Shown: positions 1 through 8,512, counted from the first letter of the stretch. The stretch is DNA of 64,000 nucleotides from Haloterrigena sp. KLK7 (GCF_037914945.1 NZ_CP149788.1:332906-396905); one strand, 5' to 3'. Numbers and translations: made by a program. Notes: generated by a model not told the origin, from the letters alone.

Positions 1-76
1 GTCGCCAAGATGTTCGTCGACCAGCTCCTGTTTCATTTTCAAATCCGACGCAAGCACCGAGTCTTTCGATAACTCA

Positions 77-295
77 TCAGTGACGGTCTCGAGCACCTAC
101 GAACAGAGCCCCAGTATAGTTCTGTATCAGAGTTCGACCCGCTCCCGCTGTAGATGGTTCGGACTCACCTGATTCAAGCGTGAACCCTGATGAGAAGTAG
201 AAGGTATGGTCTGCATCGTCGGCAAGAGTCCAACCCGTCATATCGATAGACGATCTCTCTTCATTGGACGCCACCGAGCGTGCTGAAGTGAACAA
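77..295 (-). pseudogene. Lamin-tail-domain protein fragment
   Basis: The 72-residue reading contains SIDMTGWTLADDADHTFYF followed by SSGFTLESGES, which resembles the core of haloarchaeal lamin-tail domains (a GWTL.D..G..Y.F strand pair, then a GFTL..GES hairpin). Such domains occur in secreted haloarchaeal proteins. After LESGES the usual continuation is lost in this frame, and no signal peptide or full domain surrounds it. I read it as a remnant of an exported protein. The family call rests on recalled motif similarity only. Confidence 0.4.
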
Positions 296-480
296 TCGAA
301 GGACAATCCAGCCTCCAGACCTGTAGTTCCGGATTTCGCGAGTTCACTCGCCACTCAAAGATACCTTTTGAGTCTTCTGTGCATCACAACCCCTTACAGA
401 CTACTCCCAGTGAGGCCAGTGTATATATCTGGAGGGGTGGTCCGTTTTCTAATGTAGTATTCTAATCTGCTAAACTTCGG

Positions 481-494
481 GTATATTTTATAAG
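481..494 (+). promoter_or_regulatory. TATA-like box of the HTH gene
   Basis: The AT-rich stretch gtatattttataag is centred about 28 nt before the ATG at 516. This is the spacing expected for an archaeal promoter making a leaderless mRNA. It favours ATG 516 over the upstream TTG at 510. Confidence 0.5.
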
Positions 495-515
495 AGCTGC
501 ACAAAAAATTTGACG

Positions 516-887
516 ATGGCAATACCCAGTTGGATCTGGCCTGGTAATCAGTATGGAGATAAAGAGACCCATCAGTCTCCTTCTTTTGAAGGCTCAGAAA
601 TCGAGCACGCAACCAACGTATTCGAGGTTCTATCGAATACTACCCGATTGGAAATTCTCGTCGCACTTCATGAACAATCCGAATCACTCTCTTACACAGG
701 GCTTCGAGAATCGATATCAGTTGATGATAAGGGGAAATTCAATTATCACCTCCGTAAACTAAAACCCTTCGTTTGTACCCAAGATGGAGAATACACGCTG
801 ACGAATCGTGGTCAAACATTCATACAGAGGATCGTATCTGAAGATGTAGTCCTTAACCACGAAGAACTAGCAGTTGAGGAGAAATAA
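516..887 (+). CDS. Winged-helix (ArsR-like) transcriptional regulator
   Basis: A 123-aa protein. A winged-helix DNA-binding domain spans most of it: VFEVLSNTTRLEILVALHE is the classic first helix of ArsR-like haloarchaeal regulators, followed by a recognition helix region (KGKFNYHLRKLKPFV) and a wing (DGEYTLTNRGQTFIQRI). No metal-binding Cys motif is visible, so the signal sensed is unknown. The ATG at 516 follows a TATA-like box, so it is preferred to the TTG at 510. The azlCD pair lies 90 nt downstream on the same strand, so the regulator may act on it; this is inferred from position only. Confidence 0.75.
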   Translation: MAIPSWIWPGNQYGDKETHQSPSFEGSEIEHATNVFEVLSNTTRLEILVALHEQSESLSYTGLRESISVDDKGKFNYHLRKLKPFVCTQDGEYTLTNRGQTFIQRIVSEDVVLNHEELAVEEK

Positions 888-978
888 ATTTCTCCGAACT
901 TTTAGATAGGCCCGTACCTAACATGCAACTATGCTAGTTTCAACTAAATGCAAGTGGTGTGAATCATGGAGGGAATAG

Positions 979-1716
979 ATGAGCACTGGATCTGCTGATT
1001 CAGCACACCAATCAGAGGAACCGGAAGGTCCTACTGTGGAATTTTCACTTAGTGGTGTGCGAGATGGCTACATTGAATGTGTGCCGATCGCCCTCGGCGT
1101 GGCTGGATATGGTATCGTCTTTGGAGTCCTCTCCCGTCAAGCCGGATTAAGTGTTGCAGAAGCAGCATTTATGAGCGCAACCGTTCTTGCAGGAGCAGCT
1201 CAGTTAATCGCAATCAAGCTATGGGAAACACCAATTCCAATACTTACTGTTATTGGCACGACGTTTATCGTTAATTTACGTTACGTGCTGATGGGTGCAG
1301 CGTTACGTCCCTGGTTCAGCCAGCTTTCTCCGTTGAAAGCGTATGGAAGCGTCTTCTTCACGGCAGACGAGAATTGGGCACTTACTATGGGGAAGCTCAA
1401 ATCGGGGAGCCATCAGGGTGCGTATCTTCTCGGAAGCGGGCTCGCAATCTGGTCGTTTTGGATCGTTGCAACGGTTCTCGGTGCGATAGCTGGCGGTGTG
1501 ATAGGAGAGCCAGCCCAGTATGGACTTGATTTCGTTCTTACAGCGGTCTTTCTTGCGATTGCTGTCGGGCTTTGGGAGGGGAAGTCAAGTTTTCTGCCTT
1601 GGATAACTGCCTTCAGTATCGCTGTTCTCGGTGCGCATTTTCTGCCTGGGCGTTGGTACATTCTCTTTGGAGGCGTGGCCGGTAGTCTCGTTGAGGTGAT
1701 TCGCTTTGATGAGTAG
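979..1716 (+). CDS. azlC: AzlC family branched-chain amino acid exporter, large subunit
   Basis: A 245-aa integral membrane protein. Residues about 25-60 (RDGYIECVPIALGVAGYGIV...) match the AzlC signature, in which a short amphipathic start leads into the first helix. The TVLAGAAQLIAI and FIVNLRYVLMGAAL segments are further hallmarks of the family. AzlC with AzlD forms a permease that exports branched-chain amino acids or analogues. A Shine-Dalgarno-like ggaggga lies just before the ATG, unusual among the leaderless-looking genes here. azlD follows with an 8-nt overlap, so translation is probably coupled. Confidence 0.88.
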   Translation: MSTGSADSAHQSEEPEGPTVEFSLSGVRDGYIECVPIALGVAGYGIVFGVLSRQAGLSVAEAAFMSATVLAGAAQLIAIKLWETPIPILTVIGTTFIVNLRYVLMGAALRPWFSQLSPLKAYGSVFFTADENWALTMGKLKSGSHQGAYLLGSGLAIWSFWIVATVLGAIAGGVIGEPAQYGLDFVLTAVFLAIAVGLWEGKSSFLPWITAFSIAVLGAHFLPGRWYILFGGVAGSLVEVIRFDE

Positions 1717-2020
1717 CGTCCAATTTGATCCGTTAGTTGTTGCTGTCATCATCGGGATGAGTGCAGCTACCTACGTGACAAAGGCTGGCGGACTCTGGCT
1801 TCTGGGTCATATTAATGTTTCAGACCGGACTGAAGCTGGACTTGAGGTGTTACCGGGTGCGATTATTATCTCAATTCTTGGCCCTGAACTGACTAGTGCT
1901 GGTCCTGCGGAATGGAGTGCTGCTGCCGTCGTGCTATTAGTGATGTGGCGAACGGAGAACGTGCTTGTTGCACTCGTTTGTGGGGTTGCGGCCGTTCTCC
2001 TGTTTAGAACTATCTCATAA
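1709..2020 (+). CDS. azlD: AzlD family branched-chain amino acid exporter, small subunit
   Basis: About 103 aa with roughly four hydrophobic helices, the usual AzlD size. The motif ATYVTKAGGLWLLG near residue 20 and the GAIIISILGPEL segment fit the family. The ATG at 1709 overlaps the stop of azlC (1714-1716) and is preceded by gaggtga at suitable distance; a TTG three bases upstream is less likely. The protein is thought to pair with AzlC in the membrane to form the active exporter. About 165 nt without a gene follow. Confidence 0.85.
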   Translation: MSSVQFDPLVVAVIIGMSAATYVTKAGGLWLLGHINVSDRTEAGLEVLPGAIIISILGPELTSAGPAEWSAAAVVLLVMWRTENVLVALVCGVAAVLLFRTIS

Positions 2021-2185
2021 GCCCTCCAAAAATCCCATCGTTAAGACCAGCAGTAAAATGAGAGCAAAAAAGCAGCCAAGATTTGATGAGTAGAGCTGAT
2101 GAAGGCAACTAGAAGATATAAACATATTATAACCTAGTTTTGAATCAATAAACTAAAGTCATAGAAGATAACTATTAGATATGAA

Positions 2186-3307
2186 ATGCCCAAAATAACC
2201 GAAATCGAAGCGATACCAGTTCGGCTAGACATATGTCCCCTCTCAGAATCACTCGGCATCGCACCCTACGTGACAACGTACACTGAGTTCTACGACATGG
2301 AGCGAGTCCTCATTCGACTCGACACCGATAGCGATATCACCGGGTGGGGTGAAATGCGCTCGACCCTCTCGACTGACTCTACAAAGGCGATCATCGAGAC
2401 TGATATTGCAGACAAACTCATCGATGAACCCGTTTCGGCCGTTGAGTTACTTCCCGAGCGATTCGACTCGTTCCAATACTTCGACATTGATCCCTTCCTC
2501 GGTGGCGTCGAGATGGCAATGTGGGACGCGTGGGGTCAGTACCTCGAACAACCCCTCTACAAGCTCCTTGGTGGAAAGGTCCGCGAGAAGGTCGATGTCT
2601 CGTTTTGCCTTGGCGTACTTGAACCGGCGGAGTCTCGCGAACACGCCCGTATAGCCCTCGAACATGGGTTCGACGTACTCAAGACCAAAGCAGGCCGCGA
2701 CTGGCGACAGGACATCGAACGCATCGTGGCAATGCACGATGAGGTCGACGGCCAACTAGAGTTCCGACTTGACCCTAATGAGGGCTGGACCACCGAGGAG
2801 GCCGTCAGGGTCGCTGCCTCACTCGAAGACGAGGGAATTTACCTCCAGTACCTCGAACAGCCGATGCGTATCGACAACTTCGGGTCATTCAAGCGCCTAC
2901 GTGAGCGACTCCAGACACCTATCGCTGCCAACGAGGATATGTATTTCCGACACAATCTGCTCGAGCTCATCAAGCGAGACGCCATTGACGCGGGCGTTAT
3001 CGATATGGTTCCCGCGGGTGGATTGCAGGCCGCTAAGCGACTTGCAGGCATCGCCGACGATGCTGGAATCTCTCTGTCCCACCACTGTGCGTTTGATCTT
3101 GGCATAAAGTCCGCAGCGCTGGCTCATCTCGTCGCCACTACACCCGCAATTAACCTGCCACCGGACAGTGTCTACTACGCTTGGGATGAGCACATTATCG
3201 AAGAACCCTTCGATTTATCCGACGGGACACTACCAATACCTGAGGCGCCTGGCCTCGGTATAACCGTCGATGAATCCAACGTCGAAAAGTACCGAATCGA
3301 TCGATAG
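2186..3307 (+). CDS. Enolase-superfamily enzyme (mandelate racemase / muconate-lactonizing type)
   Basis: A 373-aa protein, normal for the superfamily. An N-terminal capping domain is followed by the barrel. A K-T-K motif at 166-168 supplies the acid/base lysines. Metal ligands can be placed at D196 (RLDPNEGW), E224 (YLEQP) and E250 (IAANED), spaced as in the family. E250 with a preceding Asn resembles the mandelate-racemase third ligand more than the ADES of muconate enzymes. D273 and the SHH at 298-300 suggest the other catalytic side. The family removes a proton alpha to a carboxylate; the substrate cannot be told. The gene is followed by a methyltransferase and faces an amidohydrolase/Rieske operon, suggesting acid or aromatic catabolism. 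Confidence 0.85.
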   Translation: MPKITEIEAIPVRLDICPLSESLGIAPYVTTYTEFYDMERVLIRLDTDSDITGWGEMRSTLSTDSTKAIIETDIADKLIDEPVSAVELLPERFDSFQYFDIDPFLGGVEMAMWDAWGQYLEQPLYKLLGGKVREKVDVSFCLGVLEPAESREHARIALEHGFDVLKTKAGRDWRQDIERIVAMHDEVDGQLEFRLDPNEGWTTEEAVRVAASLEDEGIYLQYLEQPMRIDNFGSFKRLRERLQTPIAANEDMYFRHNLLELIKRDAIDAGVIDMVPAGGLQAAKRLAGIADDAGISLSHHCAFDLGIKSAALAHLVATTPAINLPPDSVYYAWDEHIIEEPFDLSDGTLPIPEAPGLGITVDESNVEKYRIDR

Positions 3308-3372
3308 CTCTGGACTAATTTCTAATAATCTTTATCCGAAAGATTAAACTAATCTACTGACAATTAAATCCC

Positions 3373-4119
3373 ATGGATAACGATAGTCCATACTCGGACT
3401 GCTTCTATAATTTCGAGCGTGAGATAGACGAAGAGGAGTGCATCAAGTTCGTTACGTCATTGCTTGATGTTGAGCCTGACCGTGTTCGAAGGCTGTACAG
3501 AGAGATTCGAGGCGATGAGACATTCCACGACATTATTGAGTCTGGGTTAGCTGAGACTAGCGTTAGACCCGACGAACTTGGACCGAACTGGCGGGACGTG
3601 CTCTACGTTCTCGTCCGTTTCCAAGCGCCTGATACTGTGGTTGAAACTGGCGTCTTCGACGGACTGAGTTCAGCGTATTTGCTTCGAGCACTCGACGTAA
3701 ACGGAGGAGGAACACTGCACTCTATCGATATTAAGGACCCCGAAATTCTGCCGAGCGACATTGAAGATCCTACTCCAGGTTGGACGGTTCCCGATGACTT
3801 ACAATCGTACTGGGACCTGAGAATTGGCGACGCCCGTGAAATTCTACCCGAAATCGCAGCTGAGACCACAATAGATCTATTCCTCCATGACTCCAACCAC
3901 GATGCTGACCACATGGCATTTGAGTTTGATGCTGCCGCCAAAGGAATGGAAGCCAACGCGATACTCCTTGCAGACAACGTTGAGTACAACGATGCGTTCG
4001 CGAACTTCGCCGAGGATAACCTCCGAAACGTCTCTAAGCTCACTAATGCGAAGAAGTCACTCCAGCGCGACGGCGGTATCGTCCAGAATGATAAGCTGGG
4101 TGCTGGGTTAATCAGGTGA
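3373..4119 (+). CDS. Class I SAM-dependent methyltransferase-like protein
   Basis: A 248-aa protein. Motif I of a Rossmann methyltransferase lies at about 89-100 (VVETGVFDGLSS), and the acidic end of strand 2 is HSIDI at 116-120. Later LFLHDSNHDADHM and ILLADNVEYND resemble the Methyltransf_24 or cephalosporin-hydroxylase-like families, where D/H residues may bind metal. About 75 residues precede the fold. It lies 65 nt after the enolase-superfamily gene on the same strand. Its 3' end overlaps the convergent GNAT gene by 12 nt. The acceptor substrate is unknown. Confidence 0.72.
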   Translation: MDNDSPYSDCFYNFEREIDEEECIKFVTSLLDVEPDRVRRLYREIRGDETFHDIIESGLAETSVRPDELGPNWRDVLYVLVRFQAPDTVVETGVFDGLSSAYLLRALDVNGGGTLHSIDIKDPEILPSDIEDPTPGWTVPDDLQSYWDLRIGDAREILPEIAAETTIDLFLHDSNHDADHMAFEFDAAAKGMEANAILLADNVEYNDAFANFAEDNLRNVSKLTNAKKSLQRDGGIVQNDKLGAGLIR

Positions 4120-4695
4120 GTCTCCCCAATCCCCGGTAGTCGAAACCTCCTGACACTCTACTGTTGAGGAGTCCCATTCGTGTCTTAGAAAGCCATATCG
4201 GTGGCGGTGCCAATACTTACCGTCCACGTATCGACTTTCCCGGAGTACGCCCTCGTGCTTGAACCCAATTTTTTCGAGGACTCGACGCGAGGAATTATTG
4301 AACTCTCGCACATCGGCCCGAACCTTATGGAGTCGTAACTGGTCGAATGCGTACTGAAGGAGTAACTGGATAGCTTCGGTTGCATGGCCCTGTCCCTGCT
4401 TCTCAGGATCAACCCAGTAACTGATAGCTGCCGTGCCGTGCGTGTAACTCACCTCATGGATAGAGATATACCCGACGCGAGAGTCTGAGGTGGCAATAAC
4501 AAACTGGTAATCACGTTTCTCTGTGTGGTTGTCACGTAACTGCTTAGTGTTGGTTGGGCCGTCACCGAGCATCGCTCGTCGAATCCGAGAGTCGTTGATA
4601 TTGTTCCGTAAAAAGTCGAAATCGCCCTCCTCTACAGTCTTTAGTCGGACTTTCTCACCCTCAATAAACGTAGACCCTGGGATATTCTCAGACAT
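4108..4695 (-). CDS. GNAT acetyltransferase (RimJ/RimL type)
   Basis: A 195-aa protein. It starts with the typical VRLKTVEEGDFDFLRNNIND segment, and the acetyl-CoA pyrophosphate loop is visible at 100-105 (QGQGHA) after ISYWVDPEK. The following TEAIQLLLQYAFDQLRLHKV and the FNNSSRRVLEKIGFKHEG motif are classic for N-terminal or small-molecule acetyltransferases of the RimJ/RimL group. It is the last gene of a four-gene minus-strand run; its start codon overlaps the previous stop by one base. The acceptor is unknown. Confidence 0.85.
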   Translation of the reverse strand: MSENIPGSTFIEGEKVRLKTVEEGDFDFLRNNINDSRIRRAMLGDGPTNTKQLRDNHTEKRDYQFVIATSDSRVGYISIHEVSYTHGTAAISYWVDPEKQGQGHATEAIQLLLQYAFDQLRLHKVRADVREFNNSSRRVLEKIGFKHEGVLRESRYVDGKYWHRHRYGFLRHEWDSSTVECQEVSTTGDWGDSPD

Positions 4696-5090
4696 TACTC
4701 TTCAAGTGCCTCTGTAACTTTGTCGACGAACTCGTCAGCTTCAATTTCGAATACTGTGTAGCCGTCTGGACTCCGGTGTCGGCCAATGTCGGTCATCTTT
4801 TCGCCGTCGATTTGGACTTCCCAGTCGTCCCGATACGAGACGTCTCGGCCGACGAACCGGATGGAAACTCCGAGTTTCGTCTCTAGTTTCTTAACGACGG
4901 CGCGCTTGAGCGTTCCGTCAGCGAACCGCGGTGGTCGGTACGCTCGGAGGTTGTAAGCCTCAAACTCCTGAACTGCATCCGTCCACCAATCAGGAAGAGA
5001 TGCTACTTCAATCTCATCGTAGGGGTCGTCATCTTCTCCGGGATCTCGGTCTGCAATAGCCTCAACGGCGCTGGATGTGTCCTGTGACAT
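4695..5090 (-). CDS. Conserved-looking acidic protein of unknown function
   Basis: A 131-aa protein with an acidic, disordered-looking first 30 residues. A compact alpha/beta domain follows, starting at SLPDWWTDAVQEFEAYNLRA and containing KRAVVKKLETKLGVSIRFVGRDV and a strand-rich YTVFEIEADEF end. I do not recognise the family. It sits between a Rieske protein and a GNAT enzyme with almost no spacing, so it is probably translated from the same mRNA. It may be an accessory subunit of the neighbouring enzymes; this is inference from position. Confidence 0.6.
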   Translation of the reverse strand: MSQDTSSAVEAIADRDPGEDDDPYDEIEVASLPDWWTDAVQEFEAYNLRAYRPPRFADGTLKRAVVKKLETKLGVSIRFVGRDVSYRDDWEVQIDGEKMTDIGRHRSPDGYTVFEIEADEFVDKVTEALEE

Positions 5091-5097
5091 TCTACAA

Positions 5098-5460
5098 TTA
5101 GAGGATCACGTAGAGGTCACCGCCCTCCTCAACAACCTCGTAGGTAGGGACTCGATACTCGTCGGATCGAGCGAGGTTATAGCCTGACTTAATATCAAAC
5201 TCCCAGCCGTGCCAAGGGCAGCAGACGAATTCACCATCACGCTCGTAGCGGAGTTCTCCATCATCATCTTCAACGAGTTCTCCGGTTAGTCGCCCCTCAC
5301 AGGCAGGACCACCTTGATGGGTACAGTAATTGAGGAGACCGTAGTAGTCTCCGTCAAGGTTGAATACCGCTATCTCGCGCTCCCTGATGTCCACGATAAC
5401 GTGTTCGCCATCGTTGAGGTCGTCTGCAGTTGTAACAAAGTGTTTTTGTTTCCCACTCAT
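5098..5460 (-). CDS. Rieske-type [2Fe-2S] ferredoxin
   Basis: A 120-aa single-domain protein. The cluster ligands are clear: C46-x-H48 in NYCTHQGG and C81-x-x-H84 in CCPWHGWEF, with a cis-Pro-type end (ARSDEYRVPTYEV). This is the pattern of soluble Rieske ferredoxins that donate electrons to aromatic-ring oxygenases, and of the N-terminal part of such oxygenases. No catalytic oxygenase domain is present, so it is an electron carrier or a partner. Its ATG overlaps the stop of the amidohydrolase gene by 4 nt, so the two are coupled. Confidence 0.88.
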   Translation of the reverse strand: MSGKQKHFVTTADDLNDGEHVIVDIREREIAVFNLDGDYYGLLNYCTHQGGPACEGRLTGELVEDDDGELRYERDGEFVCCPWHGWEFDIKSGYNLARSDEYRVPTYEVVEEGGDLYVIL

Positions 5461-6569
5461 AGGTCGAATACATTTGCAGCAGTCTGGCCGTAGATATTCT
5501 GTATCTCATCGGCGTTGAACTCGGTGCGGAGTGAACTCAGCAGTGCATCAGTGTAGTCAAAGTCGTAGTGGGGATAGTCGGTTGAGAACATGAGGTTCTC
5601 GGCACCGCCGAACATCCGAATAGTGTGACAGAGGTATTCCGGATCATCGATCCCTTCAGTCGGTTGGCTGGTGAAAAAGAACTGGTCGCGGATGTAGTCG
5701 CTTGGGCGCTTTTCCAGCAAGGGCGCGTCGTTCTGCTTTTTGCCATACTCGTTGTCGTACCGCCGCATGAAGTACGGAATCCATCCAATTCCAGACTCCT
5801 GAATGACGAAATCAAGGGCAGGGAACCGGACCGGAACGCCGTTCGTGAGCATGGTTGATAGGTGCCACATCTGTTCAGCGGAGTGGTAAGGAACGTGGAC
5901 CTCGATATAGCGTTTCGTGCCGCGCCACTGGATAGGGTAGTTACCAACGATGCCAGTCGCAGCATTATGAATCATTACTGGGAGTCCGGCGTCCTCGGCA
6001 GCTTCGTAGATAGGGAAATATTGCTTACGGCCTAACGGAGGGTGGACACCACCGCCAGGAATCATAACCGCCTTTATTTGAGATTCACTAGCTAGCCGGT
6101 CGATTTCCTCGGCTGATTTCTCGGGCTTCTGGGGTGTGACAACCATCGAACCGTGATAGCCTTCATCAAGAATGGTATCAAGTAACCAATTATTGTAGGC
6201 TGTCATGAATCCTGCCGCGAGTTCGTCATGGTGGACTAACCCGAGGCGGAGATTCAGGCCAGGCGTGAGGATGGCGTCGTCAAGATTGAGTAGTTCCATC
6301 GCGCGCTCAACGTCTTCGGGACTCCGAACGTCGTCGGTCTCGGCTCGACCGGTATCAGTCGGAGTGAGGTGGCCTGCGGAAGGGTACAACTGGCTCAGGT
6401 ACCCGCCCTCTACCTGTCCTCGTTTTTCCTGATTGTTAACGTTAAGAACCTTGTTAAACGGTTCTTCAAGGTATGGCAGGATGTCATCCTGCTGTTCCGT
6501 CAGGTGAAGATCGGTATCTACGACTGTGAGCTCATCTACTGAGGAGACCGCTTGGTTTTTCTCCTTCAT
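5457..6569 (-). CDS. Amidohydrolase-family enzyme (ACMSD-like decarboxylase/hydrolase group)
   Basis: A 370-aa protein, longer than a minimal family member. The metal-binding start is VVDTDLHL, with D at 18 and 20 and H at 22, a DxDxH variant of the usual HxH. Later VMIHNAATG supplies the strand-5 histidine and FSTDYPHYDF the final catalytic Asp. This amidohydrolase-2 group includes decarboxylases of aromatic and semialdehyde acids. It heads a tight operon with a Rieske protein, an unknown protein and a GNAT enzyme. Together with the facing enolase-superfamily gene this suggests breakdown of a cyclic acid. An AT-rich promoter region lies upstream. Confidence 0.8.
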   Translation of the reverse strand: MKEKNQAVSSVDELTVVDTDLHLTEQQDDILPYLEEPFNKVLNVNNQEKRGQVEGGYLSQLYPSAGHLTPTDTGRAETDDVRSPEDVERAMELLNLDDAILTPGLNLRLGLVHHDELAAGFMTAYNNWLLDTILDEGYHGSMVVTPQKPEKSAEEIDRLASESQIKAVMIPGGGVHPPLGRKQYFPIYEAAEDAGLPVMIHNAATGIVGNYPIQWRGTKRYIEVHVPYHSAEQMWHLSTMLTNGVPVRFPALDFVIQESGIGWIPYFMRRYDNEYGKKQNDAPLLEKRPSDYIRDQFFFTSQPTEGIDDPEYLCHTIRMFGGAENLMFSTDYPHYDFDYTDALLSSLRTEFNADEIQNIYGQTAANVFDL

Positions 6570-7044
6570 ATTTCTTCCTACATAGTAATCATAAATAAAT
6601 TTAACTCATTAGCTATAACTTGAATATAAAAGTATATAATATATAAATTGTATTGGGATATATTATATGACTAGTTGATAGAAACCGCCGTCCCATCACG
6701 ACGAATCTGAACTCATAGAGTGTCCCAATATCTCTAAATAATATGCCCCCGACTATACTGTTACGTGGGTTCGACAACCGTCTACTGTCTACCCCTATTT
6801 TGAGTCTCTAGCGAAGCAGCTCTTCATACGAATCGTGGCATCCGGAGCAACGAAGGTAGTCGATACTTGTCGTCATGGAAATAGGCAACCACTCGGCTAG
6901 CGGAAGACCAATGACAGCCGTTTCGTCGAACTAATCTCGTCTCCTCTATTCAAACCGAATGGAGTTGAGATTTCATCGTAAGATCGACTTGTGAGTTCTT
7001 GCCCGAACCTCGACGGTTGCAATCATACGTTGATAATTAGCTGC
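6570..7044. other. Intergenic region without a recognisable gene
   Basis: About 475 nt. The part next to the amidohydrolase start (about 6575-6665) is very AT-rich, with several TATA-like runs on the minus strand, and probably contains the operon promoter. The rest shows no convincing reading frame on either strand. Confidence 0.6.
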
Positions 7045-7314
7045 TTAACGTTCGGTTGAGGACGTTTTTGTACGTTTTGGCCTCGAAATAAGATTGTCAA
7101 CGTTAATGGACTCATCAACGGTATGAACGTCGTCCTCAATATTACCCGGGCCGAAAAGGACGGTGGGAATATCAAGACGGCGGAGGTAACGCGCATCGCT
7201 CGCTGCGTTGAACCCGACCGGTTCGGAATCTATACCCACGCTGTCCGCAGCATTGACAACAGCTTCAACGAATGGGTGGCCCGGTTCAACACTCATTCCC
7301 TCGAAAAAGAGCAT
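7045..7314 (-). pseudogene. C-terminal fragment of an M20-family peptidase/deacylase
   Basis: The reading NAASDARYLRRLDIPTVLFG followed by PGNIEDDVHTVDESINVDNL is the C-terminal signature of the ArgE/DapE/M20 metallopeptidase family, in which the His of HTVDE helps bind zinc. The N-terminal catalytic domain is missing; upstream the sequence runs into a transposase remnant. The last residues (RPKRTKTSSTER) do not fit the family, which suggests a frameshift near the 3' end too. An insertion probably destroyed the gene. Confidence 0.6.
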
Positions 7315-7729
7315 CGATCGATATCCACATTGACTGGCTCTCCATTTAACCGAGCCCGGGAGATGGAATCTTCAAGCTGTTCGTCGTACGCAGTGGGGTC
7401 GTCGCCAGCATCAGGTAGTGTCCGCCAGAAGACCTCCATTAGCACGAGGTGATTGACTGATCGCCAGAGCGAAAACAAGAGACACGCAAACCCGAAGTAG
7501 AAAAATCGCAGGACGAAGTCCGTCGACGTCGTTGCGGCCATAAACCGTTTGATGGTCTTGTATCCGCTCTCGATCTCCCAGCGTGCTCCGTGCCCGATGG
7601 CAGAGGGTGAATAGCGATTCGTCATGAAGACGCTGTACTGCCGATTATCGGTCGCCTCGGAGCTTTTGTTTCGTCTGTAAATGGGGGTCGTCTCGTGCCA
7701 GTCGTTCTACGTTCTTTCCTCATGAGCCA
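7293..7729 (-). pseudogene. Remnant of a DDE (IS4-like) transposase, C-terminal part
   Basis: The segment ARWEIESGYKTIKRFMAATT, then RFFYFGFACLLFSLWRSVN, is the C-terminal Y/W-x-I-E-x-x-Y-K signature of haloarchaeal IS4-like DDE transposases, where the Glu is the last catalytic residue. The frame can be read upstream to about 7729 (WHETTPIYRRN) and then meets a stop, so the N-terminal catalytic part is gone. It abuts the M20 peptidase fragment. The IS group is uncertain. Confidence 0.6.
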
Positions 7730-7900
7730 GAAAATGGCCAGCCCGAGCGTTTCAGTATCCCCTCCCCCTCCGCAATACAGACGCAGGAATATGCTTTCGC
7801 CGAGATAGGGTATCTGACCCTCTCTAGAAGAGTGATTCTGCTTTCACAGAAAGCGGTGGTCTAGCGGAGACGTAACTGGGTACACCGAAAGGACTTAGAG

Positions 7901-7923
7901 TATGTATACATCATGCATACATG
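7901..7923 (+). promoter_or_regulatory. Palindromic operator candidate before vapB
   Basis: A perfect 10-bp palindrome atgtatacat at 7902-7911 is followed by the near copy atgcatacat at 7913-7922, directly before the GTG at 7923. Antitoxin-toxin operons are usually autorepressed through such short palindromes. The ATG at 7902 lies inside the palindrome, which argues against it being the real start. Confidence 0.5.
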
Positions 7924-8120
7924 TGAGCACATCCATCCGCGTTTCAGACGAGACGAAAGAAAAACTCGATCGCCTCAAGCGCGATGACGAGAGTTTCGAC
8001 GAGTTGCTAGCGCGATTGGCAAACGAAGAGGAACCGATCACTATCGGTGCGTGGGATTCGGACACAGCGGATAATGCCCGTGATGCCGTCGAGCGCTCTC
8101 GAGAGAGCTTCGGGCAATGA
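7923..8120 (+). CDS. VapB-like antitoxin
   Basis: About 65 aa from the GTG at 7923 (STSIRVSDETKEKLDRLKRD); an ATG at 7902 in the same frame would add seven unlikely residues. The start is the ribbon-helix-helix-like pattern of haloarchaeal VapB antitoxins. The acidic C-terminal tail (EEEPITIGAWDSDTADNARD) probably wraps the toxin. It overlaps the PIN toxin gene by 4 nt (ATGA). It should neutralise the toxin and repress the operon through the palindromes just upstream. Confidence 0.78.
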   Translation: MSTSIRVSDETKEKLDRLKRDDESFDELLARLANEEEPITIGAWDSDTADNARDAVERSRESFGQ

Positions 8121-8512
8121 CGTTTCTCGACGCGTCGGTTATCATCGACATGCTTGAGGGAGTCGATGAAACCGTCGAGTACGTCGAATCGCAGGACGAG
8201 CCCTATCTCACGTCGTCGATTTGCGTCTACGAAGTTCTGGCTGGGACGCTTGGACAGGGAGCAACCGATGTCAACGCGGAACGACAGCGGTTCAGTGGTG
8301 TCCGTGCCCTCGAGTTCAACGAGAATCTCGCGCTCGAAGCCGCTCGGCTCCAAGACGAACTCCTCGCAGCAGGTGAACGGATGGCCGTTCGGGATCTCAT
8401 GATTGCGGCTACCGCTCGTTCGACCGGTGATCACCTCGTCGTCGCTGACGCTGATTTTCAGACGGCCGTACTTGAGCCCAAAATGCGAGTGACGAATCTC
8501 TGCGACGACTAA
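8117..8512 (+). CDS. vapC: VapC-like PIN-domain ribonuclease toxin
   Basis: A 131-aa PIN domain of normal length. The acidic active-site residues can be placed at D5 (FLDASVIID), E39 (CVYEVLAG), D93 (AVRDLMIAAT) and D111/D113 (VVADADF). VapC toxins cut specific RNAs, often tRNA or rRNA, when not held by VapB. The gene is translationally coupled to the antitoxin. All key residues are present, so it is probably active. Confidence 0.85.
   Translation: MTFLDASVIIDMLEGVDETVEYVESQDEPYLTSSICVYEVLAGTLGQGATDVNAERQRFSGVRALEFNENLALEAARLQDELLAAGERMAVRDLMIAATARSTGDHLVVADADFQTAVLEPKMRVTNLCDD

Noticed and set aside
7895..8434. 179-aa minus-strand frame over vapBC
   Set aside because: Antisense shadow; VapB and VapC on the plus strand have all expected residues and an ATGA overlap.
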